Below are positions 58,289 through 64,000 of a stretch of 64,000 bases of DNA, piece by piece (the stretch's first letter is position 1; each line of letters opens with the position of its first letter). This DNA comes from Acanthochlamys bracteata (lineage: Eukaryota > Streptophyta > Magnoliopsida > Pandanales > Velloziaceae). The stretch spans positions 7,487,524-7,551,523 of the forward strand of contig CM034132.1 of the NCBI GenBank assembly GCA_019914995.1, written 5' to 3'. The notes under the pieces were generated by a model. The model was not told the origin of the DNA. It did not search any database and saw only the letters and a list, made by a program, of their open reading frames with translations. Both the position numbers and the translations under genes were made by a program.

Positions 58289-60199
58289 TGTGATTCCATA
58301 GGAAATCATGGTCTATTAACTAGATAAACATGAAGAATTAGAGTAAAATTCTAATGCAATAAGTAAAATGCTAGAAAAGTATCGATATTTTCTCCTTGCT
58401 TCTTAATAAGCTTAATGATGATATATATATTTGAATTACAGGAAACAGTTCGCAGCACTAGAGAAATAAAACATCACATATTCATGTAGGAGACCTTTAG
58501 AATCATGGCATGTTAACCATTTGCAGATGCTTTGGGAGAGTCTAATTTTTGTTCATAAAAAAGCAGAGAACTACTAGAGCACTGTTTAACTGTTTGCAGA
58601 AAGTATTTAGGGTTCTCCTTAGGTGGAATGTTAGCTCTACCTGTTGTTATGATGGGTGCTCAAATGGTGTTAGTTGCACTAGGTGCCCTTATGAGCATAG
58701 TTGACATATCCGGACTAGACCGTCCGAATCGATCCGAAATCGTCAACTCGGAGTTTAAATCGGTCATGTCTGCAAATTAAACCGTGTAATAGATCCGGAT
58801 TGATCCGAGTCGATCCAAACAGGTCCCAATTAGTTTGATGACACGCCCGTTCAGGTCGATCCTGGCCGTTTAGAAAATAAAAAGAGAAAAAAATTCTAGG
58901 GTGTTTACTACTCTATAAAAATATACATTATATTTTTTCTACCTTTCTCTTTTTATCTTCAACTGTTCTTTCATTCTTATTCTTCTCGCAGCCATTCACT
59001 TGTTCTTACCGACCGACTCGTTCCTTTCAACGCTAATTTTTTTCTTTTCTTTTTCCCTTCGACATCTATCTCCTCATCTCCCTCTTACTCTTTCTTACTT
59101 CAATTTCACCTAATTAAGCTTAATCACCGCCTAGCAAAAGCTATAGTTCCCCCAAACTTCTTGCCCGATTTGGTTGTGTCGAACTACACGAAGCTGTCTC
59201 TTTGTCTTGTTGAAGCTTTCTGCTCTCTCAATTTTAGTGAGTTCCTGCTCATGAATGTGATTGTAGTGAGTTTTACGACGGGCATCTACCATTCGCTTCT
59301 GCACCGCTCTGCCGCACCTACCCGGACTCCTATCATTATCTCGCCAGTAATCTCTCCCTCCACCATCGCTCTTCCTCCGGTTACGAAAATCACTCCAGGG
59401 TTATTCTTGTTCTTGATGAACTATTAGTTCTTCAAATTATTCAATATTTCTATGATTAATTTCTTTTTTGTGTTTCAAATATTTAGGATTTTTCTTTAAA
59501 AATGAAACCTTGTTTTCCAGAAAGTTTCGTCCCTAATCTATCGTAGTTTCAGACTTTGACAATTTCAACAAATCAATGGAGACTCCATCATCTGTAGGAA
59601 TACTCCCGAGTTCCCAATTGTTTGCAACATCTAAGAAAAGCAATCTTTCTCAATTGAATTTAATAGCAACAATTCTTTCTTACTTTTTTTTTTACTTCTT
59701 GTAATTCTGACTTATTTTCAATCATCAATTCTTTCTCTGTTTTAGTGAAATGCATAAAGAACCAAACCTAACCATCCCGCTCTTCTATACATAACCAATG
59801 ATTCACCGATCGTGAAAGACAAACATAGCTGCTTCAGCGACCAAGATTCGACCCAATCTAGGCCGAAGACCAAGTTTTAGCTAAGCCTTACTGCATAGCC
59901 AAGTCAAGATTCTACTGTAAAGAGTTGAAAAAGAAAAAGGGGAGGGCACGCTTGACGGGTGGATTGATTTTGGAATAAACAATCACCATCTCTACCGCTT
60001 TTTGGGTTTATTGACTTTTCATTGCATCTTCTCGCCCGATTTCCGCTAACAGATTTGACCCGACTAGTCAACCTGTTGACCCGTTGAGTCAACTCGTGAA
60101 TCGTCGACTCGGATAGCCTTTCATGTCGACATTCTATTCAGTTCTTATAATTATGCTTGTGAGTTCAAGTGTTGCTTCCTGATAGTGCCATTCGTAACG
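58289..60199 (-). repeat. 5' LTR of the Ty3/gypsy fossil, split by an insertion
   Basis: The pieces 58,289-58,692 and 60,151-60,199 together match the whole 3' LTR. The intervening 1.46 kb has no counterpart there. Confidence 0.8.
58693..60150. mobile_element. Unclassified 1.46-kb insertion in the 5' LTR
   Basis: Its two ends share words in reverse (GTTGACATATCC near 58,700 against GTCGACATGAAAGGCTATCC on the minus strand near 60,135) and are rich in GTCAAC, CCGAATCGA and GACCCG, while the middle is pyrimidine-rich and looks like a leader (58,900-59,160). Similar GACCC/GTCAACC words recur at 63,490-63,680. An 88-codon open frame at 59,161-59,427 is unassigned. The ends are too imperfect to name a superfamily. 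Confidence 0.5.
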
Positions 60200-61380
60200 T
60201 AAGCCTACTACTAAACTTTTCTTCAAGAGTGGTTGGAAAGACCATTTACGAATAGCATATTCTTTTGAATCTTTTCTTTTCAGAAAATTTTATTGAAGGA
60301 TAACTTTCTATCTTATTCTCCATATCCAAATTTTTATCTCAGTCCTCTTCTTATTTCTAATAATTCCTCAAAGATAATTAAAAGTCTCTCTCCTTTTATA
60401 ATTTAATTAATGTTTGAATGTCTATCGATATATTCATACAAATTTACTTAAAATAAGAAATTTTTTATAAAAAATTTCTTTACATGCTTTTCGAATAACA
60501 AATTTGTTTTTTTATCTCTGAGAAAATTAAAATTTAAATATAAAATTTTGTAACATATAGTTTAGTATATTTTTCAAATTAAGAAAATGAAATACTTTTT
60601 ATTGGAAAAGAAAAGTTCACAGGAAATTTAAAAAAAAATAATCGAAGTTAGAAGACCCGACCCGAATGTCGACCCGGAATCTCTCGGGGACGACAGGTTT
60701 GACCCGCTGGGTTTGTAACTTTGCTAAAAAATTAGTAAAATAGTTTGAGAAAATAAATAACTGCTTTGGTTGTGCATCGAACTCAAAACCTTCCGTCCAC
60801 TTATTTAACAAATGATCTAGACTGCGTTTGGGGAGTCCTTATCACTCTCACAAAGCTTCTTTTCAACTCCAAAAAATTATGTGTAATTTTTAAAAATTTT
60901 ATTATTAGAATATATGGATGAATTGTAGGTTATATAGTAATTATACCTATTTTTAAAAAATATTTTCATTATGTGATCTTGTCTTCTTCCTCTACAACAT
61001 TACCATCTGGTGAGCGACTAGAACAACTCATTCAAGAGAACCATCACTTCTTCTTCACTCCTCAGGTTGGGTTCACTCTCCTCTACACCAGCGATAATCA
61101 TCAACAAACACTCCAAGCTTTCACTGATTTTTCGTTCACCTTGCAATAACAACACATTTCATGAAGCTGCAACTCCGTTGTAGAGTACTCTCATTTAAGC
61201 CGCAGAAGAAGGCAAGGGCGCACCCAATGAAGACTCGCCAAAAGAAAACCAAAGAAGACGGCCTCCTCTTCCTTCTAAGGTCTTTCGCTGACTCAGCTCT
61301 TTTGTAGTCGCAGTAGACGGTGGCGCACCACAACAAAAAACTGCCAGTATGCTATCTAACTGGCGCTCAAGTATATTATA
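60200..61380. other. No gene; one GTTTGG-type MITE-like stretch
   Basis: About 60,826-61,000 begins CTGCGTTTGGGGAGTCCTTA and has an A/T-rich body like the MSH2 intron MITEs. A patch at 60,650-60,720 is rich in GACCCG. Nothing else is recognised. Confidence 0.45.
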
Positions 61381-63242
61381 TGTTGGAAATCGTAAGAATT
61401 TTGATGATAACATATATTTGTGAAGATGGACATAACATTATGCATAATATGGGAGGTTTACACAAGCATATCTCTCTACTCACAGCACCAAATAAAAACT
61501 TCTTAATTGTATATCTTTCAGCTTAGACACTATTTTTTAGTTCTAATTTTTTCTTTGGATAAAAGACATCTTGAAGTTTTCTAAAATCCAAAGATCAAGT
61601 CATTCTATGAAGAAACGTATCGTATAAAAATCAGAGAATCTTGTTAATTCGCACCGACCAATTCTGGATTCACCTGTGCGAACCTCTTCTACACAGCGGA
61701 GTGCAAATTCAATATCTCTCAGCTCAAGTCACATTTTGAAGATCCAAATTTTGCTACTGAAAGATAACTCAAAAATCTATCTACAATCCAAAAATGAGGT
61801 AGATATATCCACTAATGGAGTCCATAAAAACTGGCAAATTGGCTGGACAGAGTAGGCCACCTGATGGACTCAACCATGGGACATTCACTTATGCAAAACT
61901 TATTTTTTAATCTCATAGAATTGCAAACCAGTTGCAGTTAAATTCGAAAGATGCTAGGCCAATCAAGAAAATTTAAATATTTATTTCCAAATTTTATTGA
62001 GAGAATATTGGAAGATATCAATCAAATCTACAAAGATGGAAAGTTTCCAATATTGACACAATCTACACCAATCAAGTTAAAATGCCTATATCTAAGTTAT
62101 ACGTTTGAATTTCGGCATGATCCTTATATGAAGATTGAAGAGATCATTCTGGAGATTAATTTTATGAGAAGAAATCACATTACTTTCTAGAAGAAATCTA
62201 CAACAATATTCGGATAACAGAGCAAGAGAAACCTTGGAGACACTTAGAGACGTTGGATTGTTTTAAAGCATCATATGACATCCGATTCACTTCATATTTT
62301 GAATACATGTTTCTAAGGCATAGAAAGAGACATCCACAGTAGTAAGCAATGGCTAGCAAAGGAAAGAAATCACAGAAAAATTCAGATAACTAAAATCATG
62401 TCTAGAATATCTCAAACTAGCTGTTTTCTATTGATCTTGGCCATACATTCTTTCTAGCCATTGGAAGGTTCATTCGTTGCAGAAAATCAAATCCTGTTAT
62501 TGAGAAGACATTCCTATATAGCTGGAGCATTAAGGACAGCAAGAACAATAACACTTACAGAGAAATCAAACAAGCCATTTTATTTGCTTCCCGCTCAAGA
62601 AGAACAACACCAAACCAAACACATTCTTGAGTCTTAGTTCTTCTTATTTCTTTTGCCTGAGATTCCTTGAGATTTATTGCTGAGTGATCATACATCACTA
62701 CTCGGGAGATACTTGAGCTTAAACCCTTGATTGTATTATAACCTTAAGAGAAATATTATAGGAGAACTTGGAGTTCTCGGATTACTAGCCTAGGTGTAGG
62801 TTATCGATTTATGTTAGGCCTTTGCGAACGCTTATAAGATAGTAGACGGAAGGATTTTGTGAAGTCTAGCTTGTTGCAGTTGTCCTTACGAGGAGATTCA
62901 GGTTAGGCGAAGGTGTTTCGCGAAATATCAAGTCTTGATTATTGTACGTTGCATCAGCTTTAGTGGATTTCACTTGCGGTATTAACTGACGTGGATGTAG
63001 GTACAACGGTCCCGAATCACATTGACTCGTTTGTATCTTTTAGCACTTGTATTTATTTTATTTAAATTATATTGTGCTAATATTTTGGTGCAAGATATAG
63101 TTAACATTCAATCAATAATCAGTAACCTTCTGAATTCTGATCGACTGGATGCTAACTAATCAATGATTGTTTTTAGAACAGTCAATTGTTTAATTTTTAT
63201 TTTGTCATAAATCAATTCACCCTCTCTTGAGTTGATATTCCA
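61381..63242 (+). repeat. Solo LTR or LTR fragment of a Ty1/copia (SIRE-type) fossil
   Basis: Starts TGTTGGAAATCGTAAGAATT and TTTTGATGATAACA, and ends near CAATTCACCCTCTCTTGAG, both typical of SIRE-type copia LTRs, whose length of 1-2 kb also fits. No internal retroelement domain follows within the window and no matching target duplication was seen, so it may be a solo LTR or a cut-off end. The 79-codon open frame inside (61,951-62,190) is not a known protein. Confidence 0.75.
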
Positions 63243-64000
63243 GAGGTCTTTCATCATTATGCTTACATTCATCTGATTTCTTGATTTTGGTCGGTGCTAT
63301 ATAAAATTGTTTTGTCTTGCTTTAGTGGTGTTTGAAGGAATGCGCAAAAGAAATAAGCTCTGAATTAAAATCAGTAGCACTTTCCCTTCTTCACCCTCAG
63401 ATTTTAGTAGTTCACTATTGAATCAAAATCCATCTCTCTGGTTTCCATATCACTAAAAAACTAGTATGTTTAGTTTATAATTAGTTTTTTTAATGACCCA
63501 GATCAACGAGGGTGGGCGGTTCGCCCAGTCAACCTGGGACCCGCCCTGTCAAATCGAGTCGTGCTGAGTTAGTTACAAAGTCGATTCATTTTCAGACTTG
63601 GACCGATTTTGTGTCTGGCCAACGATTTTCAGATCAGCTTGACGGTCCGGTTCAAGTCTGAAATACCGATATTATCATACGAATAGATTGAACAAATATT
63701 AGCTTTCACAAATTAAAAGCAGTACAAGCGCATCAAAATATAGTCAAGGCTAATGTTTTTTTTTTCCTAATGAGCGCCTATCATTATTTCAAATTAACTC
63801 TTTTTATTAAATGATAACAACTAAATAATATTTGGAGTCTCTAATGAAAGGTGTTGTTTGAGACTGCTTTTAATCTACTTTTTATTACCATTTTTTATTG
63901 CACAAAATTTTTACATAATTGTTTTAAATTTTTAAGAAGTAAAGAAAAATCTTATTATTACTTGTTTTACTTTTTTAAGGGAAAAAAAATAAAGCTCATT
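63243..64000. other. Gene-free right edge
   Basis: 63,490-63,680 is GC-richer, with GTCAACCTGGGACCCGCC and related words like those at the ends of the 58,693 insertion. From about 63,850 a GTTTG...CTGCTTTT start and AT-rich body (AAGCTCATT at the very end) look like another GTTTGG-type MITE cut by the window edge. Confidence 0.4.

Larger units (their letters stand above)
53026..60199 (-). mobile_element. Ty3/gypsy LTR retrotransposon fossil (broken)
   Basis: An old Ty3/gypsy element on the minus strand, with 5' LTR at the right and 3' LTR at the left. Between them, right to left, are a primer-binding site for initiator tRNA-Met, gag-like sequence (about 57,650-56,900), protease (about 56,850-56,500), reverse transcriptase (about 56,450-55,150), RNase H (about 55,250-54,640) and integrase (about 54,640-53,850). 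A C-terminal region (about 53,850-53,480) of the kind seen in chromovirus-type elements follows, then a polypurine tract. The order gag-PR-RT-RH-IN defines Ty3/gypsy. It is broken in at least ten places and the LTRs have clearly diverged, so the copy is old. Confidence 0.88.

Overview
This window is nuclear DNA of a flowering plant. It has AT-rich intergenic DNA, GT-AG introns, several plant transposon families, and two recognisable intact host genes. MITEs sitting in (TA)n tracts, as rice Micron elements do, together with a GT61 gene, fit a monocot, but the species and even the class are not proven.

Positions 1-25,000 are a transposon cluster. Four Mutator-like elements (MULEs) of the FAR1/Jittery type lie in a row: element 1 (from the window edge to about 6,384), element 2 (9,224-13,611), element 3 (14,592-21,317) and a truncated element 4 (21,908 to about 25,030). 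Each carries a decayed gene for a transposase with a FAR1-type zinc-finger domain, a MULE DDE domain, a SWIM zinc finger, and usually a CCHC knuckle and an acidic tail. The terminal inverted repeats (TIRs) of elements 1 and 3 are very long (about 1.4-1.85 kb) and hold promoter-like sequence and iterated motifs. In element 1 each TIR carries a copy of the first transposase exon. Fold-back MITEs in (TA)n tracts, a smaller fold-back element and a gene-like leader unit at 7.6-8.76 kb fill the gaps.

Positions 25,000-30,900 hold more (TA)n MITEs and a well-bounded hAT MITE with a perfect 8-bp target duplication (27,682-28,244), then DNA with no gene that I recognise.

Positions 30,939-47,088 hold a complete MSH2 gene, the MutS homologue of DNA mismatch repair, on the + strand. 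It has 13 exons and a predicted 937-residue protein. Two TTTCCCGC boxes 21 bp apart, matching the E2F consensus, lie about 100 bp upstream of its start codon, and a short upstream ORF lies between. Its long introns contain MITEs and a decayed LINE fragment.

Positions 47,882-50,823 (minus strand, tail-to-tail with MSH2) hold a complete three-exon GT61 glycosyltransferase gene of 479 codons with an N-terminal membrane anchor, as expected of a Golgi type II enzyme.

Positions 53,026-64,000 are again repeats. There is an old, broken Ty3/gypsy element on the minus strand with both LTRs, a primer-binding site and a polypurine tract. Its 5' LTR is split by a 1.46-kb insertion. Further right is a lone Ty1/copia LTR of SIRE type (61,381-63,242). 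No RNA gene, CRISPR array or bacterial-type system was seen.
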